Shown one piece after another: positions 37,820 to 47,452 of a DNA stretch of 64,000 nt. The stretch is from positions 62,001 through 126,000 of the forward strand of contig CAIOGZ010000012.1 of assembly GCA_903858015.1 (NCBI GenBank). Direction: 5' to 3'. How positions within the stretch are numbered: the first letter of the stretch is position 1; each line of letters starts with the position of its first letter. Position numbers and translations under genes: made by a program. Origin of the DNA: an uncultured cyanobacterium (GTDB lineage: Bacteria; Cyanobacteriota; Cyanobacteriia; PCC-6307; Cyanobiaceae). The notes under the pieces are model-generated. The model worked only from the letters and a program-made list of their open reading frames with translations. It did no database searches and was not told the origin of the DNA.

Positions 37820-40800
37820 GCGTGGAGCCGTTGCAGCCAGGTGACCCCCCAGCCCAGCCCAGCCATCGCCTGCATCGGCTGGAGCTGGAGGTGAGCTGCA
37901 GCGAGGAGCCCCTGGCCCGCAAGCTGTTGGATCGGCTCAGCCGCCTCCACCAGAGCGAACTGGAGGGCCGGCTCGAGCGGGTGTTCAGCGAACTCAGCCC
38001 GCCCGGTCGGTGGGACCGGCTGGATCGCTTGGAGCTCGACCTGGGCACAATCGGGGCCGACGACCTCGAACAGCAGCTGCCGCGGCTGCTGGAGGCGGCC
38101 CTGCGCCGGGCCCTGGCCGGCCGGTTGCCGCCCCCCCTCGCGCCCGCCCCCGCCGCGCCCGCCGCCGCGCTCTCGCCCGCCGCCAACGCTCAGCCCGATC
38201 GCCGCCAGCGCGACCTGGAGCTGCTGGCCCAGTTCAGCGCCACGGGCACCCTGCCCTGGTGGGCGCCGCGCCACGATCCCAAGCTGGTGCAAGGCGCGAT
38301 CAGCCGCGCCCTGGACCAGCCCGCCGCCGCCCTGGCCCCCCTGCTGCGCCAGCTGGCCGCCGATGGCACGGCGCTGCAGCGCCTGCTGGCCGCCGCCAGC
38401 CCCGAGCAAAAAAATCTGTTGGCGGCGGCGGTGGCGGCGGCTGTAACAGGGCAAGAGCCAGGAGCGGGGGCAGGGGAGGTAACTGGGGAGCCAACAGAGG
38501 GCAACGCCCCCGAGCCCGCCGCCGAAGCCGCCGCCGAGCCTCCTGTCGAGGCCCGAGACAGCAGCGCTGCTGCCAAGGCACCAGCTGAAACCACTGCCTC
38601 CGAGGCACCGGCTGAACCCCCTGCCGCCACCCAAGCCAGCAGCCCGCCCCAGTTCAGCCCTGCCGCTCAAGCCACCAACCAGCCCAGCAGCAACGCCTTG
38701 CAGCGCCTCGCCATTTACGCCACCACAGGCCGCTGGCCGGCCAACCCCGCCCAAGACCCCACCCCCCACCAGCTCGCCGCTGGCCCCGAGCAAGCTCTGG
38801 AGGCCGCCCAGCTAGAGGCCGCCCAGCTGCAGGCCCCCGAGCTGGCGGCTTCCCGGCTGCAGGCTCCCCAACCCCAGGACCTGCAGGCCGCCATCGGCGA
38901 GGCTCTGGCCCTACCAGCCGCCGCCTTGGCCCCGCTGCTGCGCCTGCTGGCCGCCGATGGCACGGCCCTGCGGCGCCTGCTGGCCGCCGCCAGCCCCCAG
39001 CAAAAAAACCTGTTGGCGGCGGCGGTGGCGGTGGCGGCGGCAGTAACAGGAGAGGTGACAGCTGCGGGGACAGCGGCGGTGACAGCGGGCGAGCCAGCCG
39101 CCACCCAAGCCGCCGGCGGGCCCCTCGTGGAGAGCAGAGTCACCAGCCCTGCAGCCCAGGCCCCAACCGAAACCGCTGCAGCCGAGGCGCTGGCCGAAAG
39201 CCCTGCTGCCGAGGCCCTAACCGAAAGCGCTGCTGCCGAGGCGCCAGCTGAAATCGCTGACCTCCCTGCCGCACCAGCCACCAACCAGCCCGGCCGCAAC
39301 GCCTTGCAGCGCCTCGCCATTTACGCCACCACCGGCCGCTGGCCGGCCAACGACGTCCAAGGCCCCACCCCCCAGCTCCCCGCTCGTGCCGACCAAGCCC
39401 TGGAGGGCCCCCAGCTGGAGGCTCCTCTCCAGGAGGCTGCCCAGCTGGAGGTTCCTCTTCTGCAGGCCGCCCAAGCCCAGGCCCTGCAGGCCGCGATCGG
39501 CGAAGCCCTGGCCCTGCCCGCCGCCACCTTGGCCCCGCTGATGCGCCTGTTGGCCGCCAATGCCACGGCCCTGCGGCGCCTGCTGACCGCCGCCAGCCCC
39601 CAGCAAAAACCTCTGTTGGCGGCGGCTGTAGCGGCGGCGGTGACAGGGGGGGTCGCTGGGGAGGTGACTGGGGAGCTAACCGAGGGCGGTGATCCAGGTG
39701 CTGAGAAAGAAATTCACACAGCTGCTGAAGCAACCCTTGAAACAGCGCTCGAAGCCGCCACCGAGCCTCCTGTCGAAACCAGAGCCACCACCGCTGCCGC
39801 CAAGGGCGTGGTCGAAAGCGCTGCGACGCAGGCACCCAGCGAAACCGCTGCAGCCGAGGCATCGGCTGCAGCAGCGGCTGAAGAAGCATCGGCTGAAAGA
39901 GCTGCAGCCCAGGCGCCAGTTGTTACCTCTAGTTCCGAGGCGCCGGCTGAAAGCGTTGCCGCTGAGGCGCCACCTGAAGCGGCTGCAGCCCAAGCATCGG
40001 CTGAAACTGCTGCAACCCAGGAACCGGCTCAAACCGCTGCAGCCCAGGCGCCAGCTGAAACCGCTCCGCCGAAGGAACCAGCTCAAACCGCTGCCGTCGA
40101 GGCGCCGGCTGAACCAGCTGAAACCACTGCCGCCCCTGAAGCCCCCACCCCGCCACAGCTCAGCCCTGCCGCACCAGCCACCACCCAGCCCTCCCCCAGC
40201 ACCTTGCAGCGCCTCGCCGTTTACGCCACCACAGGCCGCTGGCCGGCCACAGGCGCCCAAGGCCCCACCCCCCAGCTCCCCGCCCGCCCCAACCAAGCCC
40301 TGGAGGCCCCCCGGCTGCAGGGCCCCCAGCCTGAGGCTGCCCAGCCGGTGGCTGCCCAGCTGGAGGCTCCCCAACCCCAGCTCCTGCAGGCCGCCATCGG
40401 CGAGGCCCTGGCCCTACCCGCCGCCGCCCTGGCACCCCTGCTGCGCCTGTTGGCCGCCGATGCCACCGCCCTGCGGCGTCTGCTGGCCGCCGCCAGCCCC
40501 CAACAACAACCCCAGTTGGCAGCGGCGGTGGCGGCGGCCGTGACAGCCCCACCATCGCTGGCCGGCAGTGGCGCAGCGGCGCCGGCAGAGCCCACGCTGG
40601 AGGCCAGCGCTGGGGCGGTACCCAGCGCGCCCCTGCCGTTGGCCGTGCAACTGCCGAAGGCCGTCCGCTTGCCCGCAACCACCCCGCTCCCGAAGCGAGG
40701 CCCCCTGCCCCCACCAGCGGCCGTGCCGGCAGAGGCCCTGCCACCAGAGGTCCTGCCGCCAGACCCCGCAACCAAAACCAGCCTCGACGACGACCTCAGC

Positions 40801-41289
40801 CTGGATGGCGCCGGCCTAGTGCTGCTGTGGCCATTTTTTGAACCGTTGTTCCGCCAACTGGAGCTGATCAACAGCGAGCGGCAGTTCGCTGGCGAGGTCC
40901 AGCAGATGCGGGCGATGGCGCTGCTCGGCTATCTGGTCGATGGCGATCCGGATCCACCCGAATGGCGACTCACCTTGGCGAAGCTGCTCTGCGGCGCCGG
41001 CCCGGCGGCCCCCTATGGGCTGGACTCCCCCCTCAGCGAGGCCGAACAAGGCGAGGCCGAGCGCCTGCTGCAGGCGGTGCTTGGCTATGCCGAAGGGCGG
41101 CTGGGCGAGGATGGCGCGGCGCTGCGGCAGGGATTCCTGCAACGACCCGCCGTCCTCTCGGCCCGCCCCGGGGCCTGGGTGCTGCAGGTGGAGCGCCGCC
41201 CCGGTGATGGGCCGCTCGAGCAGCTGCCCTGGAGCAGCAGCTGGATCCGGCTGGCCTGGATGGAGCAACTGCTGCAGGTGACCTGGTGA
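37816..41289 (+). CDS. CIS tape-measure-type protein (Pvc14-like) with repeated modules
   Basis: LHRLELEVSCSEEPLARKLLDRLSRLHQSELEGRLERVFSELSPPGRWDRLDRLELDLGTI; repeated LQRLAIYATTGRWPA ... LQAAIGEALALPAAALAPLLRLLAADGTALRRLLAAASPQQ modules with Ala/Glu/Pro-rich linkers. Confidence 0.85.
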   Translation: MSVEPLQPGDPPAQPSHRLHRLELEVSCSEEPLARKLLDRLSRLHQSELEGRLERVFSELSPPGRWDRLDRLELDLGTIGADDLEQQLPRLLEAALRRALAGRLPPPLAPAPAAPAAALSPAANAQPDRRQRDLELLAQFSATGTLPWWAPRHDPKLVQGAISRALDQPAAALAPLLRQLAADGTALQRLLAAASPEQKNLLAAAVAAAVTGQEPGAGAGEVTGEPTEGNAPEPAAEAAAEPPVEARDSSAAAKAPAETTASEAPAEPPAATQASSPPQFSPAAQATNQPSSNALQRLAIYATTGRWPANPAQDPTPHQLAAGPEQALEAAQLEAAQLQAPELAASRLQAPQPQDLQAAIGEALALPAAALAPLLRLLAADGTALRRLLAAASPQQKNLLAAAVAVAAAVTGEVTAAGTAAVTAGEPAATQAAGGPLVESRVTSPAAQAPTETAAAEALAESPAAEALTESAAAEAPAEIADLPAAPATNQPGRNALQRLAIYATTGRWPANDVQGPTPQLPARADQALEGPQLEAPLQEAAQLEVPLLQAAQAQALQAAIGEALALPAATLAPLMRLLAANATALRRLLTAASPQQKPLLAAAVAAAVTGGVAGEVTGELTEGGDPGAEKEIHTAAEATLETALEAATEPPVETRATTAAAKGVVESAATQAPSETAAAEASAAAAAEEASAERAAAQAPVVTSSSEAPAESVAAEAPPEAAAAQASAETAATQEPAQTAAAQAPAETAPPKEPAQTAAVEAPAEPAETTAAPEAPTPPQLSPAAPATTQPSPSTLQRLAVYATTGRWPATGAQGPTPQLPARPNQALEAPRLQGPQPEAAQPVAAQLEAPQPQLLQAAIGEALALPAAALAPLLRLLAADATALRRLLAAASPQQQPQLAAAVAAAVTAPPSLAGSGAAAPAEPTLEASAGAVPSAPLPLAVQLPKAVRLPATTPLPKRGPLPPPAAVPAEALPPEVLPPDPATKTSLDDDLSLDGAGLVLLWPFFEPLFRQLELINSERQFAGEVQQMRAMALLGYLVDGDPDPPEWRLTLAKLLCGAGPAAPYGLDSPLSEAEQGEAERLLQAVLGYAEGRLGEDGAALRQGFLQRPAVLSARPGAWVLQVERRPGDGPLEQLPWSSSWIRLAWMEQLLQVTW

Positions 41290-42647
41290 TGGCGAACGAT
41301 TGGCTGAGAGCAGCGCAAGCCGCCAGCGCCGACCTGGAGCGCGAGCTCGACTGGCTGGCGGCCCTGGTGCAAGTGCGGGTGGAGCGGCTGATCGCCCCGG
41401 ATGCGGCACCGCTCGCGATTCCGGAGCCGCCCCCGCTGCCCGCCACCGCCGGCGCCAATGCCAACGACGCCACCAGCCCCTGGGCCCAGCTGGTGGCAGA
41501 GCTGGACGCTGAACCGCTGGCCCGCCTCGCCCTGGCCCTGCTGCTGGCGGCCCAGCTGCGGCCCCATGCCCTCGATGCCCTGCAGCTGCGGAACCCCCAT
41601 CTGGAGCGGCGGTTTAGCGAATGCGGCGGCCTGGTGCGGGAAACGGGCTTTGAACCCACCGGCGACACCCTGGCCCTGCTGGCCGATGGCGGCCAGGTGG
41701 CGGGCCGGCTGGCGGTGCTGCGGCTGCTGGCGGAGGAGGGGCCGCTGCGGCGGCTGGGGTTGCTGGCGCCGCAGGAAGGCGATGCGCCGCTCAAACGGGG
41801 GCTGAGGCTGGCGGGGGCCTGGCTGGAGTGGATCGCCGGCGCCGGCCCGCGGCCCAGCGATGAACTGGCGGGAACCACGGCGCGGCGGCTTGAAACGGCG
41901 ATGGGCTGGAACGACCTGGTGCTGCCGGCGGGCACCCTGCGCCAACTGGAGGAGATCGAAACCTTCCTCGAACACCGGCCCACCCTGCTGGCCGAATGGG
42001 GCATGGCGAAGCGGCTGCGGCCGGGCTACCGCACCCTCTTCCATGGCCCGCCGGGTACCGGCAAAACGCTGACGGCAACGCTGCTGGGCAGAAGGCTGGG
42101 GCTGGAGGTGCGGCGGGTGGATCTCTCGCAGACGGTGTCGAAGTACATCGGCGAAACCGAAAAGAATCTTTCGGCCGTGATGGATCGGGCCGAGCAACGC
42201 AACTGGCTGCTGCTGTTCGATGAGGCCGATGCCCTGTTTGGCAAGCGCAGCGAAAGCCAAAGTTCCCACGACCGCTATGCCAACCAAGAGGTGGCCTACC
42301 TACTGCAGCGGCTAGAGACCTTCGCTGGGGTGGTGATCCTGGCCACCAATTTACCCAACAACTTGGATGAGGCCTTCCTGCGCCGCTTCGAGAGCGTGGT
42401 GTATTTCCCGCTGCCGGGCCCCGAGCAGCGGCTAAGGCTGTGGCAAGAGGCCTTTTCGGAGCGGGCGCAGCTGGATGCCAACCTGGAGCTGATCGCCGAA
42501 CGCCACGAAATCTCCGGCGGCCTGATCTTGAACGTGGTGCGGCAGGTGAGCCTGCAGGCAATCGCCAGCGGCGGCAGCACCATCCAGGAAGCAGACCTGC
42601 AGCGGGCGATTCGGCGCGAACTGGAGAAGGAAGGCAAGGGACTCTGA
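41286..42647 (+). CDS. AAA+ ATPase (Pvc15-like)
   Basis: YRTLFHGPPGTGKTLTATLLGRRLGLEVRRVDLSQTVSKYIGETEKNLSAVMDRAEQRNWLLLFDEADALFGKRSE. Confidence 0.95.
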   Translation: MMANDWLRAAQAASADLERELDWLAALVQVRVERLIAPDAAPLAIPEPPPLPATAGANANDATSPWAQLVAELDAEPLARLALALLLAAQLRPHALDALQLRNPHLERRFSECGGLVRETGFEPTGDTLALLADGGQVAGRLAVLRLLAEEGPLRRLGLLAPQEGDAPLKRGLRLAGAWLEWIAGAGPRPSDELAGTTARRLETAMGWNDLVLPAGTLRQLEEIETFLEHRPTLLAEWGMAKRLRPGYRTLFHGPPGTGKTLTATLLGRRLGLEVRRVDLSQTVSKYIGETEKNLSAVMDRAEQRNWLLLFDEADALFGKRSESQSSHDRYANQEVAYLLQRLETFAGVVILATNLPNNLDEAFLRRFESVVYFPLPGPEQRLRLWQEAFSERAQLDANLELIAERHEISGGLILNVVRQVSLQAIASGGSTIQEADLQRAIRRELEKEGKGL

Positions 42648-42809
42648 GCCGCAAGCCCCCAAGTAAGCAACCCCAAAGGCAGCGCCGCCCAAGCCCAGGG
42701 CAGCCCTACAACAAACCATGAACAGCCTGGCCAAAGCAGCCGCGGCACTTGACGCCAGCAGGCCATCGATGCCAAACTACATGCCATCTACAGCTATAGG
42801 ACCAAGGGC

Positions 42810-45536
42810 ATGCGTGGTCTTGTCGATAAAAGCCAAGCGGACACGCACCAAACAGCCCACTCCAGCGCCTCCCCAGCCCGGGGCAAGGCTGATTCCGCCT
42901 TGCCGCAGCTAAGCAACCGCCCCGAAGCTGTTATTCAAAGAAAACTGCAAGACCGGGCCAACCTCAGCCACGATCTTTCAAGCCTAGGTGCCCTGCAAGA
43001 ACGGGCCAATCACAGCCCCCAAACGCTCCAGTTAGCCAAGCTGCAAGGGCTCGCCGATAACGCCGCCGCCCGTCAAAATCAGCCCACGGCGAGCGCCGTC
43101 GAGGGCCCGCCAGCGGCGTTGCCGGCTGCAGCTTTGATGGTGAGTCCGTCGTTGCTGGTGGGTCGGGCGGATGATCCAGCCGAGCGCCAAGCCGATGCGA
43201 TGGCCGATGCTGCCTTGGCCTCGTTGGCTGGGGCCGGGCAGCCCCATTCGGGTGTGGTGTCGCGGTCGGCGGCGGCTGGAGATCAGCTGGGGGGCCTGGC
43301 TGTGGCGGCCCCTGTGCAGCGGGAGATCGACACGGCGCGGGGGGGCGGGAGTGCCTTGGGGCAGCGCGAGGTCTCGATGTTTTCCGGGGCGTATGGGGTT
43401 GATTTATCGCCGGTGCGGGTGCATACCGATAGCCGCGCAGATGGCTTGAGCCGCTCCCTGCAGGCCCATGCATTTACAACCGGCAGCGATGTATTCTTTC
43501 GGAACGGAACCTACAAGCCGGGCACCGAGTCTGGCGATCGATTGATCGGGCACGAGCTGGCCCACGTGGCCACCGAAGGTGGTGCGGCACGCCGCAGCAT
43601 GGCCCCGATTCGGCGGTGGTCCTTTTTCTCGCCATCAACTTGGTTTAGTGATGAAAAATCGAAAGAACAAGCAGCCGAAGCAACAGGCACCCTTATTCCC
43701 ACCACAGGCGGTACCATCGATTTAGCAAAGGATGCTCCCACTGGCATTGACAAGGCTGGCCTTGTAGCTGGTGATGTAGGCAAAAATCTCGGAATCGCTG
43801 GCGGCGCATTCGGTCTTGCCGGAGGCGCATTTCAGGCAGGCCTTGGCATCAGCGGTGGAATAGATGATTACAATCGATACAATCAGGCTTCCGCCCACGC
43901 GATCGATAAAGGGCTTGCATGGCGAAGTGGTAAGGACAACGCAAAAGCAACGGTCGAAGGAATGGGTTCGATTGCAATGGGTGGCTTGGCGATTGGTGAA
44001 GCAGCTGGCCACGCCGCGGCCCATGGAGCCCAGGCCGTTCCAGGCTTGGGTATTGCGGTTAGCGGTCTAACGTTTGGCCAAGGCCTATGGCGAACAGCAC
44101 AACACATAAGGACACGTGCCACACTTAGCAATCTTGAGAATCTTCTCGAGAGTAATAAAGCGAAAAATAGATGGTTGCCCGTAGTACACCGCAAATACGG
44201 GAATAAAATGGGGGCGAATATGACCAAGACTATCGTTGGCGGCCTCGGGATCGCAGTTGGCGGTATTGCGCTTGCTGGCTTAATGGCGACCCCTGTCGGC
44301 TGGGGCTTGGCCGGGGCTGCATTGGGCGCAGCGGCAATCTACGGTGGCTACAAGATCTATCAAATGTACAAAGAAAACAAGCAGAAAAATGAATTTGAAA
44401 CAACAAGGGCAAATACGCGAGATGGGAAAGCAGCAATTGATGCCGTGCGGCTAGCAGTGAAGACCGCGCAAGAAGAACTAGACAATGACAAAGGTCAATT
44501 AAAAACCCTTAAGGACAACAAAACTATTGCGGATACCAAAATAAGCCAACTAGATGGAGACGAGACCAATACCAATAGCATAAAGCACAAAACCTCTCAA
44601 TTAGCCACAAGCGATACACGCGTTGGCGAGCTATTGGGCCTCAAAACTGCTGCCATCTCTGCAAATGGTAAAGCTCAAGAAGCCTACGCCGATCTTAGCG
44701 CTGCAATCTCAATTGAAAACACAAGCCTGGAAGAAGCCACTGCTAAGCTTAAAGCAGCAGTAGACGCCGCGACTGAAGCTAAGCAAAAATTCGCAAAATT
44801 TAAACAAGCCAACAAGACTACTCTCAAGTCCACCTTACGATATGTTTCACCCAATACCTTATCGAGAACGAAGAACATTATAGGCAATGGGTTTAAAGAC
44901 AGAGATCAAAAGCTAGTTGCCGATCAAAATAACATAGAAACCAGGAAGCAAAAATTGGAGGAAATGAATCGAGCCCTTAATCAAGCTGACATCGCTCGTC
45001 ATGCTACCTACCAGTCGCTCACGGTTTCAACAAGTAACTACGATAATGAGATTCTAAATAATGATCAGCATAAAAACGACCTGCAAGCATTAGAACTTGA
45101 ACGCACAACCACCGACTCACACCGAAATACTTTAAAACAACAAATCGAAGCACTTGAGGGGGCCAATGGAAGTGGAGGTTCAATAAATACACACCAAACC
45201 GTCCTAACGAACAATATTATAGCAGGGGAAAGCAGCATCTTAACCGGCGAAGCGCCCGAAAGTCCCATAGTTGCCTACGAAATGGCATGGGCGGTAACAG
45301 ACTATGCAGGCCAGCTAGCTACAAACGCAGCCCAGATAGGAAGGGTACTTATCGCATTGCCCCCAAATAAGCGTCAACAAAACATAGAGAAAGAAGGGAA
45401 AGATGCCCTCTCGATAGCGCAAGCGATCAACATCACGGACGATCAGATCACTCCGTCAAATCCTGCTCCCACTGGGCCAGACCCACTGTTAATCGAATTA
45501 ATCGAGACCAAGCTGTCTCTCTCCAAGAGCATGTAA
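42810..45536 (+). CDS. DUF4157 (eCIS core domain) cargo candidate with hydrophobic Gly-rich and coiled-coil C-terminus
   Basis: Leader with PEAVIQRKLQDRANLS...LQERANHSPQTLQLAKLQGLAD; MFSGAYGVDLSPVRVHTDSRADGLSRSLQAHAFTTGSDVFFRNGTYKPGTESGDRLIGHELAHVATEG; C-terminal GGLGIAVGGIALAGLMATPVGWGLAGAALGAAAIYGG and a long Lys/Glu/Gln-rich stretch. Confidence 0.88.
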   Translation: MRGLVDKSQADTHQTAHSSASPARGKADSALPQLSNRPEAVIQRKLQDRANLSHDLSSLGALQERANHSPQTLQLAKLQGLADNAAARQNQPTASAVEGPPAALPAAALMVSPSLLVGRADDPAERQADAMADAALASLAGAGQPHSGVVSRSAAAGDQLGGLAVAAPVQREIDTARGGGSALGQREVSMFSGAYGVDLSPVRVHTDSRADGLSRSLQAHAFTTGSDVFFRNGTYKPGTESGDRLIGHELAHVATEGGAARRSMAPIRRWSFFSPSTWFSDEKSKEQAAEATGTLIPTTGGTIDLAKDAPTGIDKAGLVAGDVGKNLGIAGGAFGLAGGAFQAGLGISGGIDDYNRYNQASAHAIDKGLAWRSGKDNAKATVEGMGSIAMGGLAIGEAAGHAAAHGAQAVPGLGIAVSGLTFGQGLWRTAQHIRTRATLSNLENLLESNKAKNRWLPVVHRKYGNKMGANMTKTIVGGLGIAVGGIALAGLMATPVGWGLAGAALGAAAIYGGYKIYQMYKENKQKNEFETTRANTRDGKAAIDAVRLAVKTAQEELDNDKGQLKTLKDNKTIADTKISQLDGDETNTNSIKHKTSQLATSDTRVGELLGLKTAAISANGKAQEAYADLSAAISIENTSLEEATAKLKAAVDAATEAKQKFAKFKQANKTTLKSTLRYVSPNTLSRTKNIIGNGFKDRDQKLVADQNNIETRKQKLEEMNRALNQADIARHATYQSLTVSTSNYDNEILNNDQHKNDLQALELERTTTDSHRNTLKQQIEALEGANGSGGSINTHQTVLTNNIIAGESSILTGEAPESPIVAYEMAWAVTDYAGQLATNAAQIGRVLIALPPNKRQQNIEKEGKDALSIAQAINITDDQITPSNPAPTGPDPLLIELIETKLSLSKSM

Positions 45537-45540
45537 CGCA

Positions 45541-46062
45541 ATGGCAGCATCCTCCAGCGGCTGCCTCGATCTGATCGAGGCACAACTAGATCATGCCGGC
45601 GTCGTCTGCGCACGGATCGCAGCCACCGAATCGGCCCCGGATCAAGTGATCGTGCTGCTCGATGTGGATGCAAGCGATGACGAGCAAGCCTTTGAACAAG
45701 CCCTGCGGTTTCACCTGTTCTTCGTTCCCGGTTTTGAAGATCCTTCCGTCTTGCAGTATTTTATTGCGCTGCCTGTAACCATCGAAGCTGGCTATGCGGC
45801 AGCGTTGGCTGAGTTCCTGTGTGTTGTGAACAGCAGCATGCCGATCACCGGCTTTGAAATGAGCGGCGCCCTCGGCATGGTGGCCCTCCGCCATACCCAC
45901 GCCATCTCCGCTAAACCCTTCGCTGTGGAAGTGGTGGAATGGACCCTGGCGATGCTGCACTCAGTGATTCACCAATCCACCGACTTAATCATCGCAGTAG
46001 CCGCTGGCCTCGCCCCAGCAGAGGCTACAGAAGAACTCAACAATAGACTGCGGGCTGGATAG
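45541..46062 (+). CDS. YbjN/CesT-like putative cargo chaperone
   Basis: Small acidic alpha/beta ORF 4 bp after the cargo stop; QALRFHLFFVPGFED ... LAEFLCVVNSSMPITGFEMSGALGMVALRHTH pattern as in YbjN/secretion-chaperone folds. Confidence 0.5.
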   Translation: MAASSSGCLDLIEAQLDHAGVVCARIAATESAPDQVIVLLDVDASDDEQAFEQALRFHLFFVPGFEDPSVLQYFIALPVTIEAGYAAALAEFLCVVNSSMPITGFEMSGALGMVALRHTHAISAKPFAVEVVEWTLAMLHSVIHQSTDLIIAVAAGLAPAEATEELNNRLRAG

Positions 46063-46137
46063 CAGCTCAGCCATGAAACCAATAGGTTTGACAGCAATAA
46101 GCCTGACAATAAAATCGACTCTGCTCGTACTGCTCCG

Positions 46138-46157
46138 ATGTCATAACATACTGACAT
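46138..46157. promoter_or_regulatory. Candidate antitoxin operator, inverted repeat
   Basis: ATGTCA-N8-TGACAT (atgtcataacatactgacat) 19 bp upstream of the Phd/YefM-like start. Confidence 0.4.
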
Positions 46158-46176
46158 TATCAGCCAGGTGTGCCGG

Positions 46177-46437
46177 ATGGCCCTGACAACGGTTTCTGCG
46201 CGAGACTTTGCCCGCGATCTGGCCAGCGCCAAGCAGGCAGCCAACTCCGGGCCGGTGATCGTCACCGACCGAGGACGACCGGGCTATGGGCTACTCAAGA
46301 TCGAAGACTATGACAATCTGACCGTAACGCATGACACGAGCCTTCTGGCGGCCATGGATGGCATTCCCGGCGGCGATTTCACGTTTGAGCCCCCCCAACT
46401 CACAGGCAACGACCTCAAGCCGGCCGATCTCAACTGA
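46177..46437 (+). CDS. Phd/YefM-family antitoxin, apparently orphan
   Basis: MALTTVSARDFARDLASAKQAANSGPVIVTDRGRPGYGLLKIEDYDNL. Confidence 0.78.
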   Translation: MALTTVSARDFARDLASAKQAANSGPVIVTDRGRPGYGLLKIEDYDNLTVTHDTSLLAAMDGIPGGDFTFEPPQLTGNDLKPADLN

Positions 46438-46506
46438 GCAGCCAACAATCCCCCGCCCTGCGAGCCTGGGCCCAAGCTCAACCGGTGCGAGTTCACCGGC
46501 GCCAGT

Positions 46507-47328
46507 TCAGCTGGCCTTACCCAGGAAGGGATCGAGGAAACTAAGCGGCCGGGCCATGGTGGCGGAAAAGCCCAGGATGCCTCGGTCGTGATGGCGATAC
46601 AACAGGGTGTCGTCGGCAGCTAGGAGGAAGGTGCCGCCCCGCTGGGTCAAAAAGTCGTCGCGGGGGACGTAGGTGCGCCAGTGGCCCAGCACTTCGGCCA
46701 TGTTGCGCAGGCGGATCGTGGCCAGCTCAAACGGGCGCTGGAAGCCGCTGCCGCCCGCCCTGGCAAACAACGAACCCTGCAGCGCTGGCAGCGGACCCGC
46801 CTGGATCGTGGCGTCGTCGGCGATCAGCTGGGGGGCGGATCGATCGCCGCTATAGCCGCGCCACACCTCGGCCAGGGTGCCGGGGGAGCCGATGCCAGCG
46901 CACATCAACAGCAGGTTGGGCCAGGGACCACCCGCTTGGCCCAGGCCCGCGTAGAGGCCCAGGGCCCGGTGCAGCCACGGCTCTGGCTCCACCTGCAGCC
47001 GCTGGCTCGGAAAGCCGGTGAAGGTGCAAAACCGTTGGCGGCCCGCCTCCTCGCCAATGCCGATCGCCAACACAGCAATGCCGGCGGCCTGCAGCCGCGG
47101 CAGGGCCGGCAGCAGCGCCTGGGCGTATTCGAGGCTGTCGAAATCCCCCAACTGCGGCAGCAGCAACACCAGTCGCCGCTGGCCGCCGCCCATGCCGGGC
47201 ACCGTCGCCAGGTGCTCCAGCAGCGGGGCGGGGGCGGCTATGGGGACGGCGATGGGGTTGGCAGCCGAGGCTGGTGGGGTGGCGTTGGGACTCGGTGAAC
47301 TCGGCACCGAGGCTGGTGGGGTGGCCAT
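46507..47328 (-). CDS. AhpC/TSA (peroxiredoxin-like) family protein
   Basis: RRLVLLLPQLGDFDSLEYAQALLPALPRLQAAGIAVLAIGIGEEAGRQRFCTFTGFPSQRLQVEPEPWLHRALGLYAG. Confidence 0.75.
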   Translation of the reverse strand: MATPPASVPSSPSPNATPPASAANPIAVPIAAPAPLLEHLATVPGMGGGQRRLVLLLPQLGDFDSLEYAQALLPALPRLQAAGIAVLAIGIGEEAGRQRFCTFTGFPSQRLQVEPEPWLHRALGLYAGLGQAGGPWPNLLLMCAGIGSPGTLAEVWRGYSGDRSAPQLIADDATIQAGPLPALQGSLFARAGGSGFQRPFELATIRLRNMAEVLGHWRTYVPRDDFLTQRGGTFLLAADDTLLYRHHDRGILGFSATMARPLSFLDPFLGKAS

Positions 47329-47452
47329 GGGCGGGGATGGGGACGATCACTCTGGCGACAGGGGCAGCCGCAAGGGGAACGGCAGCCGCGGCCACGCCCG
47401 AGCAGCCACGGTTAACAGATCTTTACATTACGGTGGGAAAAAAGTGAGCGCC

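Noticed and set aside
38190-40871. Several long minus-strand and alternative-frame ORFs across the tape-measure gene
   Set aside because: Low-complexity GC-rich DNA produces shadow ORFs with repetitive, non-protein-like sequence
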